DNA of 57,486 nucleotides from NCBI GenBank assembly GCA_003134505.1, contig PLBK01000026.1, positions 1 through 57,486 on the forward strand. Reading direction: 5' to 3'. Source of the stretch: Actinomycetota bacterium. Lineage in GTDB: Bacteria > Actinomycetota > Thermoleophilia > Gaiellales > Gaiellaceae. The notes below the pieces were generated by a model. The model worked only from the letters and a program-made list of their open reading frames with translations, was not told where the DNA came from and ran no database searches. The position numbers were made by a program, and so were the translations under genes. Below, piece after piece: positions 16,615-25,569 of this stretch (positions are counted from its first letter, which is position 1; each line of letters opens with the position of its first letter).

Positions 16615-17378
16615 GGAAGCTCGCGCTCGAAGACCATCTCCGTCGAGCCGAGCGTGATGCGGTCGCCGTCCTCGAGCTTCGCCTGACGGAGTCTCCGTCC
16701 GTTCACTTCCATCCCGTTCGTCGAGCCGAGATCCACGAGCCAGTACGCCGTGTCGTCCTGGCGGAGCTCGGCATGCCTCCGCGAGACGTTCGGGTCGGCG
16801 AGCTGGATGTCGCAGTCCTGCCCGCGCCCGAGCACGACGACGCGCTTGTCGATCTCGTGCCGTTCGCCGTCGATCGTCAGCGCCACCACCTCGCGCTCGA
16901 CGTGGGCGTCCCCCTCCGCGACGGGCTCGGGTGCGTCGGCCCCAGGCCGGTAGACCATCGTCGCGCCCGTCTGCCTCGAAGCGGGCGCGTCCGGGCCGGC
17001 GCGTCGACCTCGCTGCACCATCCTCGTCGCGATTCCGAACACGCCGAGCCCGAGGTCGTCGTCGGTCGCGAGCAGCACGGCCGGCGGCGAGAGCATCACG
17101 TACCCCTCGCGGCGGGCGTGCTCTGCCAGGTACTCCTGCAGCTCGAGCTTGAGCGAGTCCTCGTAGGCCTGGAACTGGCGCCGGTCGTGCGGGGAGAGGA
17201 AGACCGTGTACTCGTTCGGGACGTAGACGCGCGAGACCGAGACGGTGCGGTGGTCGTCCATCTCCTTCGCGAGCTTGCGTGCCAGCTCGACGGGCTGGAC
17301 GCTCGTCCTGAAGGCACGTCCGAATACGCCCTCGACGAGTGCTTCGATCTTCTGTTCGATCGCGCGGAGAACGCTCAA
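16611..17378 (-). CDS. fhaA: FhaA, DUF3662 plus FHA-domain protein
   Basis: 255 residues. The N-terminal DUF3662 region (about 1-115, FGRAFRTSVQPVELARKLAKEM) matches FhaA, which recruits MviN-type lipid II flippases in mycobacteria. The C-terminal FHA domain (about 165-255) shows VLGRGQDCDIQL, VSRRHAEL and GSTNGMEVNG. The start is TTG 17378 with GAAGGA 11 nt upstream. It follows the kinase gene by 27 nt and leads the fhaA-fhaB-pstP-rodA-pbpA-pknB-ddl run. Confidence 0.93.
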   Translation of the reverse strand: MSVLRAIEQKIEALVEGVFGRAFRTSVQPVELARKLAKEMDDHRTVSVSRVYVPNEYTVFLSPHDRRQFQAYEDSLKLELQEYLAEHARREGYVMLSPPAVLLATDDDLGLGVFGIATRMVQRGRRAGPDAPASRQTGATMVYRPGADAPEPVAEGDAHVEREVVALTIDGERHEIDKRVVVLGRGQDCDIQLADPNVSRRHAELRQDDTAYWLVDLGSTNGMEVNGRRLRQAKLEDGDRITLGSTEMVFERELP

Positions 17379-17405
17379 AAGCTCGGGTCCTTCAGCGGAT
17401 CGAGT

Positions 17406-19154
17406 CTAGCGGCGGCCTGCGGCGGCGCGGGCCTGTTGCAGCACCGCGACGGCGGCCGTGGTCTCGTCCACGGGGGGATTGGCCCGGCGCCGCGGCCTGG
17501 CGGCGAAGGGCTCGAGGGCCAGCGCGAGGCCGGTCGCCGCGGTCGCCGCGAGCACGGGCACGTTGGGCGCGTGCGGCGCGGGAACGAGCGTCAGCCCGCA
17601 GACGACGAGAGCGTAGGCGCCGGCGGCGAGCGGCCCACGGTGCCGGACGAGCGGCAGCGCAGCGGCTCCGAGCGCGAGCGCCCCCGCGGTGGCCGCCACC
17701 TCGGGGTGGTGCGCGAGCTCGCGCGCGAGCGCTCGTCCGGTCGCGAGCAAGCTGTTCGTGGCCGGGATGCCCAGCTCGTGGATCCGCCCTGCGCCGGCGA
17801 TCGCGGCCGCGACGAGGACGGAGCCGGCGACGCTGACGGCTCGTCGTGCCGGCCAGCGCACGGCCAGCGCGAGCACCGGCAGCAGCCCGAGCGCTCCGAG
17901 CGGGCCGAGCCCGGCGCCCAGCGCCGCGAGCAGCCCGGCCCGGGGTGTCCGCCAGCTCGCGGCGAGTACGACGAGGGCGGCGATCCCGTACAGGGCGGCG
18001 AGGCCGAAGGCGTAGTTGCCGAGCGGCAGGACGGGCACCGCGAGGCAGAAGGCGAGGCCGGCTCGTTCCGACAGGAGGGTCAGCGCGGCGGCGACTCCGG
18101 CCAGGCCGAGCGGCCAGCCGGCGGGGAAGAAGGGAAGGACGGCGGTCGTCGCTCCGGCGAGCGCTCCTGCTCCGGCCGCGGCGAGCGCCTTCTCGGCCGG
18201 CTGCAGCGCGCTCGGGGACGAAAGGGAGACGCGGGGCAGCGACGGCAGGGCGAATCGGGGCCGCGGGAGCGCGACGGGCAGCTTTCCGCCCGGCTTGCGG
18301 GCGGGGCGCTGCCGGAGCTCGCCGGCGACCTGCCGCAGCGCTCCCGACAGGCCGGCCGCGGTCGGACGCCGGCCGGCCGCGACGGAGAGCGCCCGGTCGA
18401 CGCAGGACACGACCGAGCGCGGCAAGTCGGGTCGTTGCTCGCGCAGCGAGGGCGCCCCCCGCTCGATCGACTTGGCCGTGTCGACGAGCGTGCCGCCCCA
18501 GAACGGATGGAAGCCGGCCAGCGCTTCCCAGAGCAGGACGCCGACGCCCCAGACGTCCGCCGCCGGTCCGGCGGGCTCCCCGCGCAGCCGCTCGGGCGAG
18601 ATGTACGCGAGCGTGCCGGGGATGTCGCCCACGGCGGTCAGGCTCTCCTCCTCGTGCATCAGGGCCAGACCGAAGTCGAACAGCTTCACGGAAATCCCGC
18701 CGCCGTCGGCGAGCAGGACGTTCGCGGGCTTGACGTCGCGGTGCACGATCCCGTTGGCGTGCGCGTGGGCGAGTCCCTCCAGCACCTGCGCCGCCGCCTC
18801 CAGCGCGGCCGAGTCGCTGATCTCACCCGCACGCATCGCCTCCCGCAGCGTGCGGCCAGAGACGTACTCGTAGACGATGTAGACGTGTCCTCCGTCGCGG
18901 GCCAGCGCGTGCGCACGCAGGCAGCGCGGGTGCCGGAGCCGTGCGGCGGCAGCCGCCTCCCGCTCGGCCCGGGAGCCCGCGGTGCCCTCACGCGGGACGA
19001 TCTTCAGCGCCACCTCCTGGCCGGTCTCGACCTCGCGCGCGAGCCAGACCGAGCCCGAGCCGCCCGTGCCGAGCGGCCGCACCGGCAGGTAGCGATTCAG
19101 GACCAGGCTGCCTGGCGCTCCCTCGGCGGCGGTCCGGGACATCCACGATCGCAT
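17406..19154 (-). CDS. Ser/Thr protein kinase with polytopic membrane C-terminus (PknA position)
   Basis: 582 residues from ATG 19154, chosen for the GGAG 6 nt upstream; ATG 19142 is an alternative. The kinase domain has LGTGGSGSVWLA, ALKIV, VHRDVKPANVLL and DFGLAL. After about residue 300 there is no PASTA repeat. Instead there are roughly 260 residues rich in Ala, Leu, Gly and Val that read as some eight or more membrane segments, with a short basic C-terminus. It holds the place of pknA in the mycobacterial cluster but the architecture differs. It is divergent from the gene at 19256. Confidence 0.85.
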   Translation of the reverse strand: MRSWMSRTAAEGAPGSLVLNRYLPVRPLGTGGSGSVWLAREVETGQEVALKIVPREGTAGSRAEREAAAAARLRHPRCLRAHALARDGGHVYIVYEYVSGRTLREAMRAGEISDSAALEAAAQVLEGLAHAHANGIVHRDVKPANVLLADGGGISVKLFDFGLALMHEEESLTAVGDIPGTLAYISPERLRGEPAGPAADVWGVGVLLWEALAGFHPFWGGTLVDTAKSIERGAPSLREQRPDLPRSVVSCVDRALSVAAGRRPTAAGLSGALRQVAGELRQRPARKPGGKLPVALPRPRFALPSLPRVSLSSPSALQPAEKALAAAGAGALAGATTAVLPFFPAGWPLGLAGVAAALTLLSERAGLAFCLAVPVLPLGNYAFGLAALYGIAALVVLAASWRTPRAGLLAALGAGLGPLGALGLLPVLALAVRWPARRAVSVAGSVLVAAAIAGAGRIHELGIPATNSLLATGRALARELAHHPEVAATAGALALGAAALPLVRHRGPLAAGAYALVVCGLTLVPAPHAPNVPVLAATAATGLALALEPFAARPRRRANPPVDETTAAVAVLQQARAAAGRR

Positions 19155-19255
19155 TTGGCTCCGACAGGAGAAACTCCTGCGCGTGGCGAACAACTTCGTT
19201 CCGCCGAGAGTGGATCGACTAGAGTGGAATCCAGGTCTCGCCGGGCCGTGGCCAC

Positions 19256-20404
19256 ATGAGCGAGTACGACTCAGATATCGAATTCGACTTCTTCGACGAG
19301 CAGGAGACCGGTGAGAGCCCGTCGCCTGGGGATCGATCCCGTTCGCAGCGGACCCCTCCGGGCGGCCCGCCGGCCCGGCGCACCGATCACGCGGGCATCC
19401 CGCCGACGGCGCGCCTCGTCGGCCTGATCGCGTTCGGCATCCTGATCATCGTCCTGCTCGTCCTCTGGGTGCAGAGCTGCTCCAGCACGAGCAGGACGTC
19501 GTCGTACCGGAGCTACCTGAGCAAGGTCGCAGCGCTCGCCGTCGACTCGAACCGGCTCGGCTCGAGGCTCGCACAGTCGATCGAGACACCGGGGATCACG
19601 GCCGGTGCCCTCGCGAACAAGATCGACGGGCTCGCCCAGCAGCAGCAGGCCGACGCGCAGGTCGCGAGCAAGTTGACGGCTCCCCCAGGACTGGTCGCGC
19701 CGCAGGCGAGCATGGTCGAGGCGCTCCAGTTCCGTGTCGCCGGCCTGCGCGGCCTCGCCCAGGCGCTGCGCGCGGGCGCGGGCTCCACCAACGTCGCCTC
19801 GACGGCGGTGACGCTAGCGGCCGAGACCGAGCGGCTCGTGGCCGGTGACGCGGTCTGGGCCGACCTGTTCCGCGAGCGGACGTTGCAGACGATCGCGCAG
19901 CAGCACATCACCGGCCTCGTCGTGCCCAGGTCGCGCTTTCTGCAGGACTCGGGGGTCGACAGCCAGACGTTCTGGACGCCCGTGGTCGAGCGGCTGAACG
20001 GCAACTCGACGAGCGGCGGCGGCACCTCGGGCAAGGCGGTCGGCACCGAGCTGCTCGGCGTGACCGTGCTGCCGAGCGGAAAGGCGTTGAGCCCGACCCA
20101 GCTCAACACCGTCGTCGAGAGCACGAAGCTCGGCTTCGTCGTCTCGGTGAAGAACTCGGGTGACGTCCAGGTCGCGGGCGTTCAGGTCACGATCACGATC
20201 AAGCAGTCGCCGAAGCCGATCACGGCCACCGTCCGGATTCCGCTGATCAACCCGGGTGACACGAAGACCGCGACGTTCAAGAACCTGCCGCAGCCGGCGT
20301 TCGTGGTCAGGACGACGCTCGAGGTCGACGTCCAGCCCGTCAAGGGCGAGACCAACCCCGACAACAACTCCGGCTCGTACCAGGTGATCTTCTCGCTCGG
20401 GTAG
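19256..20404 (+). CDS. single-pass membrane protein with C-terminal CARDB-like domain
   Basis: 382 residues, not recognised as a named family. A very acidic N-terminus (SEYDSDIEFDFFDEQE) and a Pro-rich linker face the cytosol. One membrane helix follows at about 62-75 (LIAFGILIIVLLVLWV), then a helical region of about 150 residues. The last 120 residues read as a beta-sandwich with VSVKNSGDVQVAGVQV and VKGETNPDNNSGSYQV, as in CARDB adhesion domains. The tail is therefore extracytoplasmic. It is next to the divergent kinase and could be a cell-wall sensor or substrate, but that is inference. Confidence 0.75.
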   Translation: MSEYDSDIEFDFFDEQETGESPSPGDRSRSQRTPPGGPPARRTDHAGIPPTARLVGLIAFGILIIVLLVLWVQSCSSTSRTSSYRSYLSKVAALAVDSNRLGSRLAQSIETPGITAGALANKIDGLAQQQQADAQVASKLTAPPGLVAPQASMVEALQFRVAGLRGLAQALRAGAGSTNVASTAVTLAAETERLVAGDAVWADLFRERTLQTIAQQHITGLVVPRSRFLQDSGVDSQTFWTPVVERLNGNSTSGGGTSGKAVGTELLGVTVLPSGKALSPTQLNTVVESTKLGFVVSVKNSGDVQVAGVQVTITIKQSPKPITATVRIPLINPGDTKTATFKNLPQPAFVVRTTLEVDVQPVKGETNPDNNSGSYQVIFSLG

Positions 20405-20410
20405 TCGGGC

Positions 20411-20899
20411 GTGAACCTCTCCAGCAGCACGGCGGGTTGGATCGCGATCGGCGCGGCGGTGGCGGCCGTGGTCGTCGCGGTGCTCGTCCTGCTCGTCTGG
20501 CTCGAGGGGCGCCGGGCGCGGGCGCAGCGCCAGACGCTGCTCGGCGAGAGCGGCGGCAGGCGCGACCTCGTCGATTTCGCGATCACGCTCCAGGCCCGGG
20601 TCGACGATCTCCATCGTGCGATCGACGAGATCGCCGCCGCCGTGGCGCGGGTCGATCGCCGGATGGACGCCACGCTCGCCCGGACGGCGATCGTGCGCTA
20701 CGACGCGTACGAGACGGCGGGTGGGCGCCAGTCCGCGTCCGTCGCGCTGCTCGACGCGAACCGCTCGGGCATCGTCCTGAGCGCCATCCAGGGCCGCGAC
20801 TACGCCCGCGTGTATGTCAAGGAGCTCGACCAGGGCAAAGCCTCCGTGGCCCTCTCGCCCGAGGAGCAGCAGGCCGTCGAACGAGCGATGGCGAGGTGA
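20411..20899 (+). CDS. DUF4446 family protein
   Basis: 162 residues. An N-terminal membrane helix (IAIGAAVAAVVVAVLVLLVWL) is followed by a coiled-coil-like stretch (LQARVDDLHRAIDEIAAAV). The conserved C-terminal domain reads IVRYDAYETAGGRQSASVALLDANRSGIVL and ends in SPEEQQAVERAM. This matches DUF4446, of unknown function and widespread in Firmicutes and Actinobacteria. It starts 6 nt after the preceding gene, so the two form one transcript. A hairpin follows immediately. Confidence 0.82.
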   Translation: MNLSSSTAGWIAIGAAVAAVVVAVLVLLVWLEGRRARAQRQTLLGESGGRRDLVDFAITLQARVDDLHRAIDEIAAAVARVDRRMDATLARTAIVRYDAYETAGGRQSASVALLDANRSGIVLSAIQGRDYARVYVKELDQGKASVALSPEEQQAVERAMAR

Positions 20900-20900
20900 C

Positions 20901-20927
20901 ACGGGGGAAACGGCCGGTTTCCCCCGT
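20901..20927 (+). terminator. hairpin after DUF4446 gene
   Basis: ACGGGGGAAAC pairs with GTTTCCCCCGT (11 bp) directly after the stop codon. No T-run follows, so termination is uncertain. A second hairpin of two GCCCGGGC arms lies at 20973-20991. Confidence 0.5.
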
Positions 20928-21077
20928 GGGCCCCCTTCCCTCTGGGATCGCGTCTTGCGCGGCCCGAGCTACGCCCGGGCGCAGCCCGGGCTTCGCGGCA
21001 ACTGGTGGAGCATGGCCGCTCGATTTACGTGGAGGACGGGCGGCCAACCCGGGCTCCGTTGCTATTTTTCGCGCGGG

Positions 21078-21587
21078 GTGCAGGTTCTCGTCCTGAACGC
21101 GAGCTTCGAACCGCTGAACGTCTGCTCGGTTCGGCGTGCGCACGTGCTCGTCTACAAGGGCAAGGCTGAGGTGGTCGAGGGCCTCGATCGCCCGTTTCGC
21201 TCGGCGTCGGCCAGCTTCGTCTGGCCCTCCGTGATCCGGCTCAGCGCCTACGTTCGGGTGCCGCGCGCCGCGCAGCGCAAGATCTCGCGGCGCGCGCTCT
21301 TCGCCCGCGACGCCTGGACCTGCGTCTACTGCGGTGCCAAGGACGTCCGCCTGACGCTCGACCACGTCGTGCCGCGCAGCCGCGGCGGCGACTCGGTCTG
21401 GGAGAACGTCGTCACCTCGTGTGCCCCCTGCAACCTCCGCAAGGGAAACCGCCTGCTGGACGAGCTCTCGATGGCGCTGCGCAAGCCGCCCCGTCCGCCC
21501 GCGCCGGCGCTGTTCATCCGGCTCGCCGCGCCGACGATTCCGAGCAGGTGGCGCGCCTACCTCGAGCCGTACGGCGCCGCCGCGTAG
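21078..21587 (+). CDS. HNH endonuclease domain protein
   Basis: 169 residues from GTG 21078. The N-terminal part VLVLNASFEPLNV is the conserved opening of a widespread actinobacterial and cyanobacterial HNH family. The nuclease motif reads CVYCG, then LDHVVPRSRGGDSVWENVVTSCAPCN and LRKGNRL, with two CxxC pairs for zinc. Its biological role is not established and no phage or restriction partner is nearby. The start is uncertain, because the frame stays open upstream and no clear ribosome site is present. Confidence 0.82.
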   Translation: MQVLVLNASFEPLNVCSVRRAHVLVYKGKAEVVEGLDRPFRSASASFVWPSVIRLSAYVRVPRAAQRKISRRALFARDAWTCVYCGAKDVRLTLDHVVPRSRGGDSVWENVVTSCAPCNLRKGNRLLDELSMALRKPPRPPAPALFIRLAAPTIPSRWRAYLEPYGAAA

Positions 21588-21652
21588 CCGCGCAGCGGTG
21601 ACACGCGCCGGCGCGGCGCCGTAGAAAGGGCAAATCACCCAGGAGGTTCACG

Positions 21653-22360
21653 ATGAAGCTGCTTCGTCTTGCCGCGCTCGGAGCCGGGATCGCCGTCGTC
21701 GTCGCGTTCGCGGGGGTCGGGCGGCCCGATCGCGCGAGCGGCGACAGCCCCACTCCGGCCTCGCGGTCGATCACGGTCTCCGGCAGCGGGTCGGTGTCCG
21801 CGATCCCGAACCAGGCCGCGTTCACCTTCGGCGTCACCACTCGCGGCAAGACCGCCGTGGAGGCGCTGGCGGCCGACTCGGCCGCGATGCGGAAGCTGAT
21901 CGACGCTCTCGAGGCGGCCGGCATTCCGGCGGCGTCGCTCCAGACGAGCTCGGTCTCCCTCTCGGCGGTCACGTCGAGCCAGGGCGACGCGATCGTCGGC
22001 TACGACGCGTCCAACACGGTCGCCGCGACGATCGCGAATCTCGCCCGGGCCGGCGAGATCGTCGACGCCGCGGTCGCCGCGGGCGCGAACCAGGTCGACG
22101 GCCCGAACCTGACCGTCTCGGACCAGTCCGCGCTGTACCAGGCGGCGCTCAGGGCCGCGGTCGCCGACGCGCGCGCGAAGGCGCAGACCCTCGCGGCTGC
22201 GACCGGGCTGCAGCTCGGCTCGGTGAGCTCGGTCGAGGAGAACGGCGCGACGACGCCGGTCGTCTACGGCGCTGCGAGCGCGCCGGCTCCGTCGACCCCG
22301 ATCCAGGCCGGGACGCAACAGATCACGGCGTCGGTGACGGTCGTCTTCGAGGCGTCTTAG
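21653..22360 (+). CDS. SIMPL (DUF541) domain protein, secreted or periplasmic
   Basis: 235 residues behind a strong AGGAGG (21641-21646). The N-terminal MKLLRLAALGAGIAVVVAFAG is signal-peptide-like. The body opens with SITVSGSGSVSAIPNQAAFTFGV and ends with [14 protein letters not shown], the layout of SIMPL/DUF541 proteins such as BP26/OMP28, whose role outside the membrane is unclear. It converges on trpA with the two stop codons overlapping. Confidence 0.87.
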   Translation: MKLLRLAALGAGIAVVVAFAGVGRPDRASGDSPTPASRSITVSGSGSVSAIPNQAAFTFGVTTRGKTAVEALAADSAAMRKLIDALEAAGIPAASLQTSSVSLSAVTSSQGDAIVGYDASNTVAATIANLARAGEIVDAAVAAGANQVDGPNLTVSDQSALYQAALRAAVADARAKAQTLAAATGLQLGSVSSVEENGATTPVVYGAASAPAPSTPIQAGTQQITASVTVVFEAS

Positions 22361-23061
22361 CCGTCGAGAGCGGTGCGGAGGGACGCGACGTACTCGCAGA
22401 GCGCGTCGGGTCCCTCCTCTGCCAACTCGACCGCGCGCGACCCGACCACGATGCCGTCCGCGAGCACGGCCGTCTCGCGCGCATGCTCGGGAGTGGAGAT
22501 CCCGAAGCCCGCGTAGAGCGGCACGTCCGTGATCCGGCGGGCTCGCTCGACGAGCCCGGGCAGCTGGCCGGACGGGCCGGCGCGCGCTCCGGTCGTTCCG
22601 GTCAGCGTGACGAGGTAGAGCCAGCCGTCGGTCTGCTCGGCTGCCAGCCTCAGCCGTTCGTCGGTCGACGTGGGAGCGACGAGCTGGACGCGGCGCAGCT
22701 CGGGTCGCTCGCCTGCCGGAAGGTCGGCGACGATCAGGCTCGTCGCGCCGGCCGCCCGGGCTGCGTCGGCGAAGCGCTCCCATCCGTACGCCTCGAGGAT
22801 CGACGCGTAGGTCATCGGCACGAGCGGCACGTCGACAAGCCGGCGCGTCTCCGCCAGGCAGTCGAGGCAGGCCGCGGTGCGCATCCCCTGCGCGAGCGCC
22901 CGCTCGCCCGCGCGCCGGATGACGGGCCCGTCGGCGAGCGGGTCGGAGAACGGAAAGCCGATCTCGACGATGTCGGCGCCGCCCGCGACCGCGGCCTCGG
23001 CCAGCGCCGGCGTGTCCGGACCGGCCATCAGGTAGATGACGAGTGTCTTCTCGCCCGTCAC
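22357..23061 (-). CDS. trpA: tryptophan synthase alpha chain
   Basis: 234 residues. It cleaves indole-3-glycerol phosphate to indole and G3P. Catalytic residues correspond to E33 ([12 protein letters not shown]) and D44 (PLADG), with the same 11-residue spacing as E49/D60 of enteric TrpA. The phosphate-binding GFGIST and [11 protein letters not shown] motifs are present. The protein is shorter than the usual 260-270 because the N-terminal helix is missing. GTG 23061 overlaps the trpB stop (GTGA). It is the last gene of the trp operon. Confidence 0.95.
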   Translation of the reverse strand: MTGEKTLVIYLMAGPDTPALAEAAVAGGADIVEIGFPFSDPLADGPVIRRAGERALAQGMRTAACLDCLAETRRLVDVPLVPMTYASILEAYGWERFADAARAAGATSLIVADLPAGERPELRRVQLVAPTSTDERLRLAAEQTDGWLYLVTLTGTTGARAGPSGQLPGLVERARRITDVPLYAGFGISTPEHARETAVLADGIVVGSRAVELAEEGPDALCEYVASLRTALDG

Positions 23062-24176
23062 AGGTGGGCGAGGGCCTGGTCGAGATCCTTGTCGCCCCGG
23101 CCCGACAGGCAGATGAGGACGAGCCCGGCGTCCAGGTCGGCTGCGCGGGCGAGCGCGTGCGCGGGCTCGAGCGCGGGGATGATCCCCTCCGTTTCGGCGA
23201 GCCGCCGGAACGCGGCCAGCGCCTCGTCGTCCGTGGCGCTCACGTACTCGACCCGGCCCGAGTCCCGCAACGCGGCGTGTTCGGGACCGACCCCCGGGTA
23301 GTCGAGGCCGGCCGAGATCGAGTGGGCGTCGAGAATCTGCCCGTCCTCGTCGGCGAGGATCGACGAGCGCGCACCGTGCAGCACGCCCGGACGGCCGGAG
23401 CTCAAGCTGGCAGCCCCGCGCGCCTCGACGCCGACCATCTTCACCTCCGCGTCGTCGAGGAACCCGGCGAACATCCCGATCGCGTTCGAGCCGCCGCCGA
23501 CGCAGGCGACGACCACCTCCGGAAGTCGCCCTTCCGCCTCCAGGATCTGCGTCCGCGACTCCCGCCCGATCACCGACTGCAGCTCGCGCACGAGCTCGGG
23601 ATACGGGTGCGGGCCGACGCAGGAGCCGATCAGGTAGTGCGTCGTCTCGACGTTCGTGATCCAGTCGCGGATCGCCTCGCTGGTCGCCTCCTTCAGCGTC
23701 TTCGTGCCGAACTCGACCGGGCGCACCTCGGCGCCGAGCAGCCCCATCCGCTCGACGTTGGGACGCTGCCGCCGCATGTCCTCGGCCCCCATGTAGACGA
23801 CGCACTCGAGGCCGAAGCGTGCGCAGACGGTCGCGGTCGCCACGCCGTGCTGGCCGGCGCCCGTCTCGGCGACGATCCGTCGCTTGCCGAGCCGCTGTGC
23901 CAGCACCGCCTGACCGAGCGCGTTGTTCAGCTTGTGCGCGCCCGTGTGGAGGAGGTCCTCGCGCTTCAGGTAGATCCGCTTGCCGGGCGCGAAGCGCTCG
24001 GACAGCGTGAGCGGCGTCGGCCGCCCGGCGTACTCGCGGCCGAGCCGGTCGAGCTCGTTCTGGAACGACGGGTCGCGTCGGGCCGCCGCCCAGCCGGCCT
24101 CGAGCTCGTCGAGGGCCGGAATCAACGTCTCGGGCACGTAGCGGCCGCCGTACGTGCCATAGAGACCTGTGGTCAT
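23058..24176 (-). CDS. trpB: tryptophan synthase beta chain
   Basis: 372 residues, the PLP enzyme that condenses indole with serine. The PLP lysine is K82 in [15 protein letters not shown]. The [13 protein letters not shown] loop and the [14 protein letters not shown] phosphate site are intact. It begins [19 protein letters not shown], as in TrpB1-type enzymes that pair with TrpA. ATG 24176 overlaps the trpC/F stop. Confidence 0.97.
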   Translation of the reverse strand: MTTGLYGTYGGRYVPETLIPALDELEAGWAAARRDPSFQNELDRLGREYAGRPTPLTLSERFAPGKRIYLKREDLLHTGAHKLNNALGQAVLAQRLGKRRIVAETGAGQHGVATATVCARFGLECVVYMGAEDMRRQRPNVERMGLLGAEVRPVEFGTKTLKEATSEAIRDWITNVETTHYLIGSCVGPHPYPELVRELQSVIGRESRTQILEAEGRLPEVVVACVGGGSNAIGMFAGFLDDAEVKMVGVEARGAASLSSGRPGVLHGARSSILADEDGQILDAHSISAGLDYPGVGPEHAALRDSGRVEYVSATDDEALAAFRRLAETEGIIPALEPAHALARAADLDAGLVLICLSGRGDKDLDQALAHL

Positions 24177-25330
24177 CGTGCGGCCTCCACGAACGCCCGC
24201 ACGCGCTCGTGATCCTTGATCCCGGGCGAGACTTCGAGGCTCGAGCTCGCGTCGACCGCCCAGGGCCGAACGGCCTCGACCGCCGCGCGCACGTTCTCCG
24301 GCCCGAGCCCGCCGGCCAGAACGACGCGGCCCTCGGTCGCCCGTGCGCGCTCGAGATGCGTCGCGTCGGCCGTCTGCCAGGGGAGGTCGACGACTGTCGC
24401 CACCCGCTCTCCGCGGCGCAGGAGCACGGCGTCACGGCCGCGCACCTTGCCTTGCTCCTCCGGGTAGAGCTGGACGAGATCCGTGCCCGCGTCGGCCGCC
24501 TCGCCGACGAACACCGCCACGGGCAGCACGTCGTCGGGCACCGGCAGGACGCGTTCGGCACGGCGTGGGCTCGCGTCGACCAGGATGAAGCCGCAGAGAT
24601 CGGCGCCCGCCTCGGCGGCGACGGCCACGTCCTCGGCCCGCGTCAGGCCGCACACTTTGACCAGCGGTCGCGAGAGGATCTCGCGGAGCTTCGCCGCCGG
24701 GTCGGAGGCGCGCATCAGCGCGGTGCCGACGAGCACGGCGTCCGCGCCGGCCAGCTCCGCCTCCGCGCCCTGAGCCCGCGAGTGGACGGCGCTCTCGGCG
24801 ATCACGATGCGATCGCGCGGCGCGTGCGCGACCAGCTCGAGCTGCGCCCTGCGATCGATCGTGAACGTGGACAGGTCGCGGGCGTTGATGCCGATCGGGT
24901 CGGCGCCGAGCGCGGTCGCGCGCGCGAGCTCCTGCTCGTCGTGCGCCTCCACGAGCGTGTCGAGCCCGATCGACCCGGCGTGTGCCATGAGCGCCGCGGC
25001 GCGGCGGTCGTCCAGGTCGCGCAGGATCAGCAGGGCCGCATCGGCTCCGGCCGCCTGCAGCTCGTCGAGCTGGGCCTCGTCCGTGAAGAACCCCTTGCCG
25101 AGAAGCGGCAGTCCGGCGGCAGCCCGGGCGGCGCGGAGGTCGTCAAGGGAGCCGGCGAAGCGCTCGTCGACCAGGATCGACACTGCCGCCGCGCCGGCCT
25201 GCTCGAAGGCCGCTGCGAGCGCGGCGGGGTCGGCATCCGGCCGGAGATCACCTGCGGAAGGCGACCGGCGCTTGACCTCGGCGATCGCGGTCAAGCCAGG
25301 TGCCGCCAGCGCATCGCGGAACCGTCCCAT
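24173..25330 (-). CDS. trpCF: TrpC-TrpF fusion: indole-3-glycerol phosphate synthase / PRA isomerase
   Basis: 385 residues carrying two barrel enzymes. Residues about 1-217 are IGPS: K20 in [44 protein letters not shown]. From about 222, [14 protein letters not shown] with C227 begins the TrpF domain, which ends [16 protein letters not shown] with the general-acid Asp. Fused TrpC-TrpF is known in enterobacteria but is unusual for actinobacteria, where PriA often replaces TrpF. The IGPS N-terminus is about 30 residues shorter than usual. The ATG at 25330 overlaps the stop of a short upstream ORF. Confidence 0.93.
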   Translation of the reverse strand: MGRFRDALAAPGLTAIAEVKRRSPSAGDLRPDADPAALAAAFEQAGAAAVSILVDERFAGSLDDLRAARAAAGLPLLGKGFFTDEAQLDELQAAGADAALLILRDLDDRRAAALMAHAGSIGLDTLVEAHDEQELARATALGADPIGINARDLSTFTIDRRAQLELVAHAPRDRIVIAESAVHSRAQGAEAELAGADAVLVGTALMRASDPAAKLREILSRPLVKVCGLTRAEDVAVAAEAGADLCGFILVDASPRRAERVLPVPDDVLPVAVFVGEAADAGTDLVQLYPEEQGKVRGRDAVLLRRGERVATVVDLPWQTADATHLERARATEGRVVLAGGLGPENVRAAVEAVRPWAVDASSSLEVSPGIKDHERVRAFVEAAR

Positions 25331-25569
25331 CAGGCCCACTCTCGCATCAGGCCCAGCCTCGCCCGTCCGTGGCCGTCCCGACAGGCCACGGGTCCCCCAC
25401 CCAAGGGCGGGGCGTCGTCCCTCCGCCCTCGCCGAGGACGATACCGGCGAACCTGTGCCGTGTCTGTGCCCGCACCGTGACGATTTGCGGGCATGCCTGT
25501 GACGACTCTCGTCGGCCAGGGGCTTCCGGTCGTGTCCAGGCTCCTGGACGGGCTGCTCGAGGCCGTCAC
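25330..25569 (-). CDS. possible 79-aa bridging ORF between trpD and trpC/F
   Basis: The 235 nt between trpD and trpC/F are spanned exactly by a frame that starts at a GTG overlapping the trpD stop (GTGA) and ends at a TGA overlapping the trpC/F ATG (ATGA). The product is Arg-, Gly- and Pro-rich without recognisable motifs. It uses many codons rare in the neighbours (AAT, AGA, CGA, GGA). It may act as a translational relay rather than encode a functional protein, or may be a chance frame. Confidence 0.3.
   Translation of the reverse strand: MTASSSPSRSLDTTGSPWPTRVVTGMPANRHGAGTDTAQVRRYRPRRGRRDDAPPLGGGPVACRDGHGRARLGLMREWA

Noticed and set aside
16773..19259. Very long plus-strand open frame opposite fhaA and the kinase gene
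   Set aside because: It mirrors well-conserved minus-strand proteins. Long antisense frames are expected at this GC content, and its translation is low-complexity Arg/Gly/Pro/Glu without motifs. The same holds for 2475-4325 (-), 12491-13507 (+) and 7-11 kb and 41-48 kb antisense frames.
20928..21077. A small gene or RNA between DUF4446 and HNH genes
   Set aside because: Contains hairpins (GCCCGGGC arms) and a TATTTT stretch but no frame with a ribosome site or recognisable RNA motif.
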